Assembly: GCF_022811925.1 (NCBI RefSeq)
Contig: NZ_CP065511.1
Span: forward strand, 62,001-126,000
Direction of reading: 5' to 3'
Length of the DNA stretch: 64,000 nucleotides
Origin: Cytobacillus oceanisediminis
Lineage (GTDB): Bacteria; Bacillota; Bacilli; Bacillales; Cytobacillaceae
In this document: positions 38,846 through 47,950 of the stretch, piece by piece
How positions within the stretch are numbered: the stretch's first letter is position 1
How the letters are laid out: every line of letters begins with the position of its first letter
Made by a program: the position numbers and the translations under genes
Notes under the pieces: model-generated
What the model was told of the DNA's origin: nothing
The model's database searches: none
The model's input: the letters and a program-made list of their open reading frames with translations, nothing else

Positions 38846-40963
38846 TTAGGATGCTAAATTCTGGCTTTCACCTATAACAGACTTTTCGAGAATTTCAGCA
38901 ACATCATACGTATGAACCTGTTCTTCCACTTCTTTTGCTTTCGTTCCATCTGACAGCATCGTTAAGCAGTACGGACATCCGGAGCTGATCACGGATGGAT
39001 TCACTGCCAATGCCTGCTCGGTCCGTGAGACGTTGATGCGGTGTCCTGTTTCTTCTTCCATCCACATCAAGCCGCCCCCTGCTCCGCAGCACATGCCGGT
39101 TTCGCGGTTTCTTTCCATTTCCACAAGCTTGACGCCCGGGATGCTCTTAAGAATTTCACGCGGAGGATCGTACACCTCGTTGTAGCGTCCAAGATAGCAG
39201 GAGTCATGGAATGTGATCGTTTCTTCTACAGCATATTGCGGCTTCAGCTTGCCTTCTTCCACAAGCTGGGCAAGAACTTCAGTATGGTGATAAACCTCTG
39301 CCTCTAATCCGAAATCCGGATACTCATTTTTGAAAATGTTGTAGGCATGAGGGTCGATCGTTACGATCTTCTTCACTTCATTTTTCTCAAACTCTTCAAT
39401 ATTCTTCGTGGCAAGCTCCTGGAATAAGAACTCGTTTCCAAGGCGTCTTGGGGTGTCACCAGAGTTCTTTTCCTTGTTTCCAAGGATGGCGAACTTAACG
39501 CCGGCCTCATTCATTAGTTTCGCAAAGGAAAGAGCGATCTTTTGGCTGCGGTTATCGTAAGATCCCATGGAGCCAACCCAGAATAAGTATTCAAACTCTT
39601 CTCCTGCCTTTTTCATTTCCTTCACTGTCGGCACATGAACATCTTCGCGTGCTTCTCTCCAGTCTTCGCGCTCCTTGCGGTTCAGTCCCCAAGGATTGCC
39701 CTGGCGCTCGATATTGGTCATGGCGCGCTGTGCATCAGCATCCATTTTACCCTCTGTTAAAACAAGGTAGCGGCGCAGATCAATGATTTTATCAACATGT
39801 TCATTCATAACCGGGCATTGGTCTTCACAGTTGCGGCAAGTCGTACAAGCCCAGATTTCTTCTTCTGTGATGACTTCCCCGATCAGGCTTGGGCTGTAAG
39901 CAAGGCCTGCAGCTGCTTCTTCTGCCCCCTGGCCGGCAGCTGCAAGGGCAAGCTGATTGCCTTTCGTATTTGAAAAAGCGAATGTCGGCACCCAAGGCTG
40001 CTTCGATGTGACAACAGCACCGTGATTGGTTAAATGGTCACGCAATTTCAGGATTAAATCCATTGGCGAAAGCATTTTTCCCGTGCCGGTTGCAGGACAC
40101 ATATTGGTACAGCGTCCGCATTCCACACATGCATAGAAATCGATCATCTGATGCTGTGTAAAATCTTCAATCTTTCCGACACCAAAGCTTTCCTGTGATT
40201 CATCTTCAAAGTCGATTGCCTTTAATTTCCCCGGATTATCCAGACGGTTGAAATATACGTTGGCCGGTCCGGCGATTAAGTGGGCATGCTTGGATTGCGG
40301 CACGTACACAAGGAATGCAAGCAGGAATACTAAGTGAATCCACCATGCGATGTAAAACACAACAATCGAAGCCGTTTCACCCATCCATGAGAAGGCACCG
40401 CCAATCATGGAAGCAACCGGTTCTGTCCAGGTTCCTTCATGGCCATGCCAAATCATGCCCATTCCATTGCCAAGCAGTACGGAAAGCATGAGCCCTCCGA
40501 TAAAAATAAGTACGAGACCTGATTTGAATCCGCGTTTTAAGCGGACAAGCTTTTCCACATAACGGCGGTAGAAAGCCCAGATTACCGCAACAAGGATCAT
40601 CAGGGTCACGATTTCCTGGAAAAAGGTGAAGCCAGGATATAATGGTCCAAGCGGCAAATGCGCACCTGGCTTAATTCCTTTAATAATAAAATCGATTGCT
40701 CCAAATTGGACAAGAATGAAGCCATAGAAAAACATCACGTGGATGATTCCGCTTTTCTTATCCTTTAAAAGCTTTTTCTGGCCAAATACGTTGACCCAGA
40801 TCTTCTCAAGGCGCTCTTTCACTTTGCCGTCAAACTCCACCTTTTTGCCAAGCTTGATATATTCAATCCGCGTCTTCACAACATAGACAAACAGGCTGAC
40901 AGCGTAAGCGGTTACAAGAAGAAATGCAATTAAGTTGATCCATAATAAACCGTTCATGGGCAT
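38846..40963 (-). CDS. ywjF: Membrane-bound FeS oxidoreductase (YwjF), probable ETF:quinone reductase
   Basis: A 705-residue protein with about six N-terminal membrane helices (heme-b type NarI-like region), two 4Fe-4S motifs, CVECGRCTNMCP near residue 280 and CTTCRNCEDQCP near 375, and two C-terminal cysteine-rich CCG domains ending CCGAGGGLMWMEE. Related membrane FeS proteins act as ETF:menaquinone oxidoreductases in fatty-acid oxidation, and this gene always sits with acyl-CoA dehydrogenases in Bacillus. The start may be the ATG at 40963 or the one two codons later; GGAG fits the second better. Confidence 0.88.
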   Translation of the reverse strand: MPMNGLLWINLIAFLLVTAYAVSLFVYVVKTRIEYIKLGKKVEFDGKVKERLEKIWVNVFGQKKLLKDKKSGIIHVMFFYGFILVQFGAIDFIIKGIKPGAHLPLGPLYPGFTFFQEIVTLMILVAVIWAFYRRYVEKLVRLKRGFKSGLVLIFIGGLMLSVLLGNGMGMIWHGHEGTWTEPVASMIGGAFSWMGETASIVVFYIAWWIHLVFLLAFLVYVPQSKHAHLIAGPANVYFNRLDNPGKLKAIDFEDESQESFGVGKIEDFTQHQMIDFYACVECGRCTNMCPATGTGKMLSPMDLILKLRDHLTNHGAVVTSKQPWVPTFAFSNTKGNQLALAAAGQGAEEAAAGLAYSPSLIGEVITEEEIWACTTCRNCEDQCPVMNEHVDKIIDLRRYLVLTEGKMDADAQRAMTNIERQGNPWGLNRKEREDWREAREDVHVPTVKEMKKAGEEFEYLFWVGSMGSYDNRSQKIALSFAKLMNEAGVKFAILGNKEKNSGDTPRRLGNEFLFQELATKNIEEFEKNEVKKIVTIDPHAYNIFKNEYPDFGLEAEVYHHTEVLAQLVEEGKLKPQYAVEETITFHDSCYLGRYNEVYDPPREILKSIPGVKLVEMERNRETGMCCGAGGGLMWMEEETGHRINVSRTEQALAVNPSVISSGCPYCLTMLSDGTKAKEVEEQVHTYDVAEILEKSVIGESQNLAS

Positions 40964-41030
40964 GGTGCTCCTTTCTTCATCTTAGAAAATTTTAAAAACA
41001 GTATAATTTTCTGAATTTACTCTTACTTCC

Positions 41031-41058
41031 ATTATATTATGAATGAGCATTCAGTCAA
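41031..41058 (-). promoter_or_regulatory. ywjF promoter with FadR-like palindrome in the spacer
   Basis: On the minus strand TTGACT (41053-41058), 16-bp spacer, TATAAT (41031-41036). Inside the spacer lies TGAATG-AG-CATTCA (41040-41053), with the same arms as the TGAATGA/TCATTCA operator of FadR in B. subtilis but closer together. A protein bound there would block RNA polymerase. Confidence 0.7.
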
Positions 41059-41213
41059 CCATTTTTCATTAAACTTGTTCGAAAAATTTTATTATTTTCA
41101 TTTATTAAATTCTTTTTAAAGGTGAAAAGTCCTCCCTTTTTGGGAAGATTCCATGATAGAAAAATCTCTGCAGGAAATACTAACAGGAAAATCCTGTCGA
41201 GAGGAAGATCGCA

Positions 41214-42416
41214 TTGACTGTCTGGAATATCATTATGGCCGTTTTACTCGTCATTTTCTTATGGCTCTATATCGATTTTACATGGGGCCGGAAAAGCCAT
41301 ATGAAAAAGCTTGAGCGGACCGCCTTACCCATCCGGCAGTCTGATATGGAGTTGTTTGCAGATGGGCCTGCTTTATTTGATGATTTATTTTCCGAGCTAA
41401 GAAAAGCGCAAAAGCACATTCATGTTTTATTTTATATTGTGAAGGATGATAAAATCAGCAAGGAGTTTTTAACTATTTTAAAGGGTAAAGCAAAAGAAGG
41501 AGTGGAAGTCCGCCTTTTGCTCGACTGGGCCGGAAGCTTTCCGGTTAAGAAAAAGACTGTTAAGGATCTTAAAAGCAGCGGCATTAAGTTTTCGTTTGCC
41601 CATGTGCCAAAGCTTCCTTTTCTCTTCTATTCTTTCCAGGCCAGGAACCACCGGAAAATTACCGTTATTGACGGAAAGATCGGTTACAGCGGCGGCTTCA
41701 ATATCGGCAAAGAATACATCAATCAGGATAAAAAGCTGAACCCCTGGCGTGACTATCATTTGAAATTCCGCGGCGAAGGTGTGCTGGATCTGCAAAGAGA
41801 ATTTCTAGCCGATTGGTATAAAGCAACTAAGACCGACCTGCTCGCAAACAGCGTCTATTTTCCTGAGCAGCACGCAGGTGAATACCGCCATCAGTTTGCG
41901 GCTTATAAGGGAGCTTTTTTAGAAGAAAGCTTCTCCTCCTTAATACGCAATGCGAAAAAGAGCATTACCATTGGGACTCCCTATTTTATTCCTGGCAAAA
42001 GGCTTTTTCAGGACTTAATTCATGCCCTGGAACGCGGCGTTACAGTAAAAATACTCGTCCCATGCATCACGGACCATATTCTTGTAAAAGAGGCCTCTTA
42101 TCTTTATTTAAGGACCTTGATTAAACAAGGTGCTTATGTGTATGAGTACAAAAAGGGCTTTTACCATGCAAAGGCGATTGTTATCGATAATGAAATCAGT
42201 GATGTCGGAACAGCCAATTTTGATAAGCGGAGCCTGTTCTTAAATTATGAAATCAATTGCTTTATTTATGACAAAGAGTTCATTAAGCAGGTCCAAGCTG
42301 TTGTAGACAAAGACATACTAAATGCAAAGAGATTGACGCTAAAAGAATTAAACCGGCTGGATCCTTTACGGACATTCAAAGAGATGCTTGCCCGGTCTGT
42401 GGCAAGCTTCCTCTAA
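41214..42416 (+). CDS. clsB: Cardiolipin synthase (phospholipase D family)
   Basis: Joins phosphatidylglycerol molecules into cardiolipin at the membrane. The 400-residue protein has one N-terminal membrane segment (IIMAVLLVIFLWLYIDF) and two HKD motifs: HRKITVID (His146-Asp153) and HAKAIVID near residue 319. The start is a TTG at 41214, nine bases after GAGG. It corresponds to ywjE, next to uvsE as in B. subtilis. It has one membrane helix rather than the two of ClsA. Confidence 0.9.
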   Translation: MTVWNIIMAVLLVIFLWLYIDFTWGRKSHMKKLERTALPIRQSDMELFADGPALFDDLFSELRKAQKHIHVLFYIVKDDKISKEFLTILKGKAKEGVEVRLLLDWAGSFPVKKKTVKDLKSSGIKFSFAHVPKLPFLFYSFQARNHRKITVIDGKIGYSGGFNIGKEYINQDKKLNPWRDYHLKFRGEGVLDLQREFLADWYKATKTDLLANSVYFPEQHAGEYRHQFAAYKGAFLEESFSSLIRNAKKSITIGTPYFIPGKRLFQDLIHALERGVTVKILVPCITDHILVKEASYLYLRTLIKQGAYVYEYKKGFYHAKAIVIDNEISDVGTANFDKRSLFLNYEINCFIYDKEFIKQVQAVVDKDILNAKRLTLKELNRLDPLRTFKEMLARSVASFL

Positions 42417-42446
42417 AGGAGGCCAGTAAAAAGAAGGTGCTGCAAA

Positions 42447-43403
42447 TTGAAAATCAGACTGGGATATGTTTCTCATGCCATCAGCTTGTGGGAGGCATCT
42501 CCCGCGAGAACGTTAACGTTTACGCGCTTTCAGCAAATGCCTGAGGAAGAAGGGCTGGAAAAACTGAAGGCCGTCACAGCGGTGAATCTGCAAAATACGT
42601 TAAGAATGCTTTATTTTAATATCGCCCATGAAATTCAGCTATATCGGCTTTCAAGCTCCATCGTGCCCCTGGCCACACACCCGGAGGTTTTATGGGATTT
42701 TGTCACACCCTTTAAGGATAAATGGCTTGAAATCGGTGAATTGATTAAAAAACATGGACTCCGCGTCAGCTTTCATCCCAATCAATTCACCCTGTTCACA
42801 TCTCCGCGCGAGGATGTGACCCGAAATGCAGTCAAAGATATGGAATACCATTACCGGATGTTCGAGGCCATGGGCGTTGAAAACGAAAGCATCATTAATA
42901 TCCATATTGGCGGGGCTTACGGGGACAAGCTCACGACCATCCGCCGTTTCCATGAAAATCTCCAAATGCTGCCTTCTCATATTAAAGAGCAAATGACACT
43001 CGAGAATGATGACAAAACCTATAACGCGGATGAAACTCTCCTGGCCTGCCAGAAAGAAAACATCCCCCTTGTGTTCGATTATCACCACCATATGGCGAAC
43101 CTCGGCACCCGCCCGCTGGATGAGCTTCTCCCGGAGATTTTTCAGACGTGGGAAAAAACAGGACTCAAGCCGAAAATCCACATCTCCTCGCCCAAATCGG
43201 AAAAAGCCTTCCGGTCCCATGCCGACTATGTTGACATTGATTTCATCAGGCCACTTCTCGATCTGCTGAAAACCTTTAATCGGGATATCGATTTCATGAT
43301 TGAAGCTAAAGCAAAAGATAAGGCTGCGCTTAAGCTGACAGAGGATATCAGCAGCATCCGCGGGGTGAAAAGGATTGGCGGGGCGGAGATTGAGTGGAAA
43401 TGA
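42447..43403 (+). CDS. uvsE: UV DNA damage endonuclease
   Basis: Nicks DNA 5' to UV photoproducts in the alternative excision repair pathway. The 318-residue TIM-barrel protein has the family pattern [57 protein letters not shown] and FDYHHH, which carry the metal ligands. The start is a TTG at 42447 behind GAAGGTG. It follows clsB by 30 bp. In B. subtilis the gene is expressed during sporulation. Confidence 0.93.
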   Translation: MKIRLGYVSHAISLWEASPARTLTFTRFQQMPEEEGLEKLKAVTAVNLQNTLRMLYFNIAHEIQLYRLSSSIVPLATHPEVLWDFVTPFKDKWLEIGELIKKHGLRVSFHPNQFTLFTSPREDVTRNAVKDMEYHYRMFEAMGVENESIINIHIGGAYGDKLTTIRRFHENLQMLPSHIKEQMTLENDDKTYNADETLLACQKENIPLVFDYHHHMANLGTRPLDELLPEIFQTWEKTGLKPKIHISSPKSEKAFRSHADYVDIDFIRPLLDLLKTFNRDIDFMIEAKAKDKAALKLTEDISSIRGVKRIGGAEIEWK

Positions 43404-43404
43404 G

Positions 43405-43434
43405 GAAGGCGTTCCATGTGCGGAACGCCCTTTT
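43405..43434. terminator. Terminator between uvsE and cdo
   Basis: GGCGTTCC-ATGTGC-GGAACGCC (43408-43429) followed by CTTTTATC, between two convergent genes. Confidence 0.75.
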
Positions 43435-43981
43435 ATCTTAACTGAATCTCCTTCACCTTCTGTCTCACCTCCTCAGGCCACCATGCCCCACAGTCTTCAG
43501 AGACTACACAGGCAGCGCACTTATGCAGGTCGTAAACCTTCATACCAGTAATCGGAGGTGAATAAAGATGCAGTGTGACAAGGTTCTCCCTGCCTGCACT
43601 CTTCATTTTGTGCACACCTTTTTTGGGAGCAAAAAAGAAGGAGTCTTTGGACTTTATCTCTGCAAAAAGCTCAACTGGGACGTCTTCCTTCACTTCAAAA
43701 ACGGTGTTTTCCGAATCTCCATTTAACACTTGAATCCATCCCTTTGAATTTCCATGATCATGCGGGGCGCATTCGATATCAGACCAGTTCATGACGAGCA
43801 GCTCCACTTCATCATTCTGGTAGAGCAGCTTGCGGTAATAGGGTTTTCCATCTGCCGGCAGCAAGTGCGGAAGCAGTTCCTCAAGCTTGATATCAAGTGA
43901 TGCCAAAGCCTTTCTAAGTTCTTCTGCAGAAGGTGATTTCAATGAATCCAAAATGTTTTTAAACCGTCCCTTCAAGACCAT
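43433..43981 (-). CDS. Cysteine dioxygenase family protein
   Basis: Cupin-fold non-heme iron enzyme that probably oxidises cysteine to cysteine sulfinate. Iron ligands are visible: His74 and His76 in APHDHGNSKGW and a third His in VTLHLYSPPI. A Cys-rich tail (HKCAACVVSEDC) may be involved in redox. The 182-residue length fits the bacterial cysteine dioxygenases such as YubC. It is transcribed towards uvsE and shares the region with an EamA transporter, which might export a sulfur compound. Confidence 0.85.
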   Translation of the reverse strand: MVLKGRFKNILDSLKSPSAEELRKALASLDIKLEELLPHLLPADGKPYYRKLLYQNDEVELLVMNWSDIECAPHDHGNSKGWIQVLNGDSENTVFEVKEDVPVELFAEIKSKDSFFFAPKKGVHKMKSAGRENLVTLHLYSPPITGMKVYDLHKCAACVVSEDCGAWWPEEVRQKVKEIQLR

Positions 43982-44006
43982 TAAACGACTCCCCCTTTAA
44001 TGTGGA

Positions 44007-44909
44007 TTATCGTTTCCTCCATGAAAAATATTGCATCTGACCATTCACCATGATCACTCCTATAATAATTATGATCCCGCCCATGATGCTTATGAAGAAA
44101 ATTTTTTCACGAAGCAATAGAATGGCCGCTATAAAGGTAAACAGCGGTTCCATATAGATAAACATCGATACTTTGGAAGCTTCCAAAACCTCGAGTGCCT
44201 TGGACCAGTACCAGTAGCCAATCCCCGATACAAATATGCCCAGAAACAATATATGAGCCCATTCAGCATCTGATAAAAGATGGAACTTCTCCCACCCTCT
44301 ATCTCTCATTAAAAAGGGAATGGTCAACAAGCATCCAAGCAAACTCATATAAAAAGTGACCGCAAGGGACGGCAGCTTAATTTGCAGTTTCCTCACCAAA
44401 ATCGAATATACCGCCCAATTCAGTGTACTTAGGATCATCAGAAAATAGCCTATATTTAAAGCAAATCCCAGCGTCTGGCCGCTTCTCGCTCCCGTTACCA
44501 TGAGCACGCCGGAAATGGCTGTTATAATGCCTAGTGTCTTAAGTAATGTCAATTTTTCATGAAGAAAGATCATGGAGAGCAGCACAGTGAATACAGGTGA
44601 AAAAGAAATAATCCATCCTGCAGATGAGGCGTCTATCGTCTTTAGAGCTGTTACCTGGATGACCTGGTGAATGAAAACGCCGAGAACACCGAGAACAACT
44701 AAATGAGGAATATATTTGAGCGGAATCTGGAGAGGATATCTTTTCAGCAAGAGCAAAAGAAGCAGAAAAGCCGCCCCGATGGCAAACCGGAGCATGATTA
44801 ATGTATAAGGATCCAGCTTATCCAAAACTGCTTTGGTGGAGACAAAAGAGACTCCCCAAAAACAGATTGAAATGGTTGCGTAAAGTGAGGCTGCAAACTG
44901 TGGTTTCAT
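44007..44909 (-). CDS. EamA/DMT-family transporter
   Basis: A 300-residue membrane protein with ten predicted helices in two EamA halves (SICFWGVSFVSTKAVLDKLDPYTLIMLRF in the first, WYWSKALEVLEASKVSMFIYMEPLFTFIAAILLLREKI in the second), a drug/metabolite exporter of unknown substrate. I chose the ATG at 44909, about 11 bases after AAAGGA; in-frame starts at 44945 and 44969 lack a good site. It lies 26 bp upstream of cdo and may be cotranscribed. Confidence 0.85.
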   Translation of the reverse strand: MKPQFAASLYATISICFWGVSFVSTKAVLDKLDPYTLIMLRFAIGAAFLLLLLLLKRYPLQIPLKYIPHLVVLGVLGVFIHQVIQVTALKTIDASSAGWIISFSPVFTVLLSMIFLHEKLTLLKTLGIITAISGVLMVTGARSGQTLGFALNIGYFLMILSTLNWAVYSILVRKLQIKLPSLAVTFYMSLLGCLLTIPFLMRDRGWEKFHLLSDAEWAHILFLGIFVSGIGYWYWSKALEVLEASKVSMFIYMEPLFTFIAAILLLREKIFFISIMGGIIIIIGVIMVNGQMQYFSWRKR

Positions 44910-45006
44910 GGGCGGGCATGTCCTTTCCGGAAGGGTTTCTATCATGATATGCTCGTCCCGATGTAACATGCGGAGTTTAGTTTGATTTACTTGCGGGTTC
45001 GGACAG

Positions 45007-45225
45007 GTTATTTGCTAAATTTATCATTTGTTTGCTGATTTGCCGGGTTTGTTGACTAATTTTTTGGGGTTTGCTCTTTAGTTTTCCTGGATTGCTGCCT
45101 GGTTTTCGGTTTGTTTGCTGATTTACCAGGTTTGTTTGCTGGTTTCCTGATTTGTTTGCTAGTTTCAACTATTGTTTGCTGGTTTCCAAGGTTTATTTGC
45201 TAAATTCAGGATTTATTTGCAAAGT
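45007..45225. repeat. 20-21-bp-period repeat array 2 (TTTGTTTGCTGGTTT core)
   Basis: Eleven units with core TTTGCTRRTTT. The TTGCT-like positions are 45012, 45032, 45052, 45071, 45092, 45115, 45136, 45156, 45176, 45197 and 45217: intervals 19-23, mostly 20 or 21. Bases between cores vary. It lies between xapX and the EamA gene; no real gene runs through it. Confidence 0.88.
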
Positions 45226-45237
45226 TCACATTTAGAC

Positions 45238-45273
45238 AAAAAGGATGTCCCCAAATAACATGGACACCCTTTC
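45238..45273 (-). terminator. Terminator of xapX
   Basis: AAAGGGTGTCC pairs with GGACATCCTTT on the minus strand around a 12-base loop, followed by TTGTC, right after the xapX stop. Confidence 0.6.
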
Positions 45274-45278
45274 CCAAT

Positions 45279-45458
45279 CTATCTCAATATCCCCTGCAGC
45301 CAGGGCAGAATCACTTCATATGCTTTAAACCCGAGGTAAATGCCGACAATCCCCATAATGCCAGGCAGAGCTGGCGGTGCGGGAATCGGCAGCTTCATGA
45401 AAGCAAAGACAAATCCGACAAGAAATCCTGTAAGTATGGATAAAAGAACGATTTTCAT
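45279..45458 (-). CDS. XapX domain protein
   Basis: A 59-residue membrane protein starting ATG at 45458 behind GGAGGA and ending TAG at 45279. The first half, ILTGFLVGFVFAFMKLPIPAPPALPGIMGIVGIYLGF, is the XapX family pattern, with two membrane helices around a PIPAPP turn. The family is widespread, small and of unknown function; some members sit in purine nucleoside clusters. Here it stands alone. Confidence 0.85.
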   Translation of the reverse strand: MKIVLLSILTGFLVGFVFAFMKLPIPAPPALPGIMGIVGIYLGFKAYEVILPWLQGILR

Positions 45459-45586
45459 GAGATCCTCCTATAATGGATTACTATGTTTTACCAGTTTAAC
45501 TATAACCTTAAACATATGCCTTTAGCTTCCCCTTTTCCGTCAAAAACATGAAAAAAGCCGGCATCTATAAGTGCCAGCTTTGAGGT

Positions 45587-47254
45587 TTACATTTTTTCAG
45601 GTGCAGATACCCCGATTAACTTCAGAGCATTCTTCAAGGTAGTCTGAACTGCTTTGATCAGTGCCAGACGGGCTTTAGTTCTTTCCGGATTTTCCGCATC
45701 CAATACTTTTTCAGCATTATAGAAGCTGTGGAAAGAAGAAGCCAGTTCATAAATATAGTTCGTGATTCTGTGCGGCATGCGCTTTTGCGCCGCTTCGCCG
45801 ACAGCCTGCGGGAATTCGCCGATTTTCTTCAGAACGTCGATTTCCTTTTCCGCCTGAATCAGGGAGTAGTCTGCAGCTCCGGCAGCCATGCCCTGCTCTT
45901 CACCCTGGCGCAGGATGCTGGAGATACGCGCGTGTGCATACTGGGCATAGTAAACAGGGTTTTCATTGGATTGCGATACAGCCAGATCAAGGTCAAAATC
46001 AAGATGCGTATCAGCGCTTCTCATCGCGAAGAAATAGCGTGTTGCGTCCAGTCCTACTTCTTCCACAAGGTCACGCATTGTTACCGCTTTGCCGGTGCGT
46101 TTGCTCATCTTCATTTTTTCGCCGTTTTTGTATAAGTGTACCAGCTGAATGATTTCGACTTCGAGCGCCTCACGGTCATAGCCAAGCGCCTGGATGGCCG
46201 CCTTCATGCGCGGAATGTAGCCATGGTGGTCAGCGCCCCAAATGTTGATCAGCTTTTCAAAGCCTCTTTCAAGCTTGTCTTTATGGTAAGCGATATCTGG
46301 AGTCAGATACGTGTAAGAGCCGTCATTTTTAATAAGAACACGGTCTTTGTCATCACCGAAAGCAGTTGAGCGGAACCAGGTTGCACCCTCTTCTTCGTAA
46401 ATGTGGCCGTTATCCTTTAATGCCTGAAGGGCTGTGTCGATTTTGCCATTATGATAAAGGGATGTTTCAGAATACCAAACATCAAATGGCACGCGGAAAT
46501 CTTCAAGATCCTGCTTCAGCTTCGCCATTTCATATTTCAGGCCGTATTCACGGAAAAAGTCAAAACGCTCTTTTTCATCCGCATTTACATACTTTTCGCC
46601 GTACTCTTCAGCCAGCTTTTTGCCGATGCCGATGATGTCTTCGCCATGGTAGCCGTCAGCCGGCATTCCTTTTTCAAGGCCAAGAGCCTGGAAATATCGC
46701 GCTTCAACCGATAGAGCCAGATTGTTAATCTGGTTGCCGGCATCATTGATATAGTACTCACGGGATACATCGTAGCCAGCTTTATCTAAAATGTTACATA
46801 GAGAGTCGCCGACAGCTGCGCCTCGGGCATGTCCAAGATGCAAGTCCCCTGTTGGGTTAGCTGAAACAAACTCGACCTGGATCTTCTGGCTGTTTCCAAC
46901 TGTTGTTTCTCCGTAATGATCTCCTGCTTCCAGAACGGCCGGAATCAGGTCAGTCAAATAAGAATTATTCATATAAAAATTGATGAAGCCAGGCCCGGCA
47001 ATTTCAATTTTTTCGATCGATGCCTTGGAGCTGTCAAAATGAGCGATAAGATCTTCCGCAATCATTCTTGGCGCCTTTTTAGCCACACGTGCTAATTGCA
47101 TCGCCATATTGGTGGAATAATCGCCATGAGCCTTTTCCTTCGGGATTTCAAGAATTACATCAGGGATCTGCTCTTCCGCTGCCAAACCAGCCTTTACAAC
47201 CGCATCCTTGATTTCCTGCTTTAATTTGTCTTGCACCTGCTCAACTATGTTCAT
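45587..47254 (-). CDS. argS: Arginyl-tRNA synthetase
   Basis: Charges tRNA-Arg. The 555-residue class I enzyme has the HIGH motif variant HLGH ([11 protein letters not shown]), the KMSKR motif ([11 protein letters not shown]) and the N-terminal Add1 and C-terminal DALR domains ([15 protein letters not shown], [16 protein letters not shown]). I chose the ATG at 47254 after GGAGGAG. Its start overlaps the end of ywiB by 14 bp, as in B. subtilis, implying one operon. Confidence 0.97.
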   Translation of the reverse strand: MNIVEQVQDKLKQEIKDAVVKAGLAAEEQIPDVILEIPKEKAHGDYSTNMAMQLARVAKKAPRMIAEDLIAHFDSSKASIEKIEIAGPGFINFYMNNSYLTDLIPAVLEAGDHYGETTVGNSQKIQVEFVSANPTGDLHLGHARGAAVGDSLCNILDKAGYDVSREYYINDAGNQINNLALSVEARYFQALGLEKGMPADGYHGEDIIGIGKKLAEEYGEKYVNADEKERFDFFREYGLKYEMAKLKQDLEDFRVPFDVWYSETSLYHNGKIDTALQALKDNGHIYEEEGATWFRSTAFGDDKDRVLIKNDGSYTYLTPDIAYHKDKLERGFEKLINIWGADHHGYIPRMKAAIQALGYDREALEVEIIQLVHLYKNGEKMKMSKRTGKAVTMRDLVEEVGLDATRYFFAMRSADTHLDFDLDLAVSQSNENPVYYAQYAHARISSILRQGEEQGMAAGAADYSLIQAEKEIDVLKKIGEFPQAVGEAAQKRMPHRITNYIYELASSFHSFYNAEKVLDAENPERTKARLALIKAVQTTLKNALKLIGVSAPEKM

Positions 47255-47669
47255 TGTTCTCCTCCTCAAACGTAATCGCCAAATGGTATGTACCTGCCTG
47301 GGATCCCTGCACTTTCAGATCGTATAAAATATCAATCGAACCTTCACCAGATTCGTGATCATATTGATGGACCATCCGCTTGGTCACCGTGCCCATCTCA
47401 AACACTCCGTAAGGCGTCTCGTAGCTGCCGCGGAGCTTTTTATTCATTCTGAAAGGGAGCCTCATTTTCACGGCGCCGCTTCGTAAAATCAGCCCATCTG
47501 CATCGGACATTTTTATGATCGTCTTTACTGTTCCCTCTTCCATCACTTCATCATACTGAAGGAACCGGGCAGAATCTTTTATATAGTATCGGCCAAAAGC
47601 AGTCAATTCAAAAGTCTCTTTGCTGCCTCCGCAGCGAATATCTGTCTTCACATTAATCTTCACAGGCAT
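47241..47669 (-). CDS. ywiB: DUF1934 family protein (YwiB)
   Basis: A 142-residue protein of unknown function with a lipocalin-like beta pattern ([64 protein letters not shown]). I chose the ATG at 47669, giving the length known in B. subtilis; a GTG at 47702 in frame lies too close to AAAAGG. Ribosome-site evidence is weak for both. It is first in the operon with argS. Confidence 0.85.
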   Translation of the reverse strand: MPVKINVKTDIRCGGSKETFELTAFGRYYIKDSARFLQYDEVMEEGTVKTIIKMSDADGLILRSGAVKMRLPFRMNKKLRGSYETPYGVFEMGTVTKRMVHQYDHESGEGSIDILYDLKVQGSQAGTYHLAITFEEENNEHS

Positions 47670-47729
47670 TTGTTCCGCTGAGCGACTGGACAACGGCAAC
47701 ACATCCTTTTCATCGTATATAACTATATA

Positions 47730-47758
47730 AGTATAAATACTCGCTGGGGAAAGTGCAA
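47730..47758 (-). promoter_or_regulatory. Promoter of ywiB-argS
   Basis: TTGCAC (47753-47758), 17-bp spacer, TATACT (47730-47735) on the minus strand, about 60 bp before ywiB. Confidence 0.75.
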
Positions 47759-47769
47759 GGAGGTGAAAG

Positions 47770-47940
47770 ACGAAAAAAACGGAGACCGAAGTCCCCGTTT
47801 ATCGCAGTCTAACGGGCAGTAAGCCCCCCCATTCAAGACTCAGAAGAATGAATGGAGTATTAGTGGGGTCAAACTGCCCGTAAAGGCCCGATTGGTTCAA
47901 CTAACAATCAGTTGGGGATAAAGAACTCCCCAACTGATTG
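47770..47940 (-). ncRNA. Structured RNA or palindromic element after speB, with UUCG terminator
   Basis: On the minus strand, directly after the speB stop: a perfect 14-bp hairpin, CAATCAGTTGGGGA/TCCCCAACTGATTG (47905-47918 with 47927-47940); then a two-level hairpin, outer ACGGGCAGT/ACTGCCCGT (47812-47820 with 47873-47881), inner CCATTCA/TGAATGG (47829-47835 with 47849-47855); then a terminator with a C-UUCG-G tetraloop and T-run (47770-47800). It could be a 3' UTR, a stand-alone RNA or a dispersed palindromic repeat. Confidence 0.5.
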
Positions 47941-47950
47941 AAGTTTCACT

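Noticed and set aside
44977..45168. A 63-codon frame rich in Gln, Asn and Lys
   Set aside because: It is only a reading of the 20-21-bp repeat array; no ribosome site, and the array as a whole cannot be read through.
47759..47818. A short plus-strand frame behind AAGGAGGTG
   Set aside because: It has 19 codons, runs into the speB terminator hairpin and lies over the ywiB promoter; no sign of coding.
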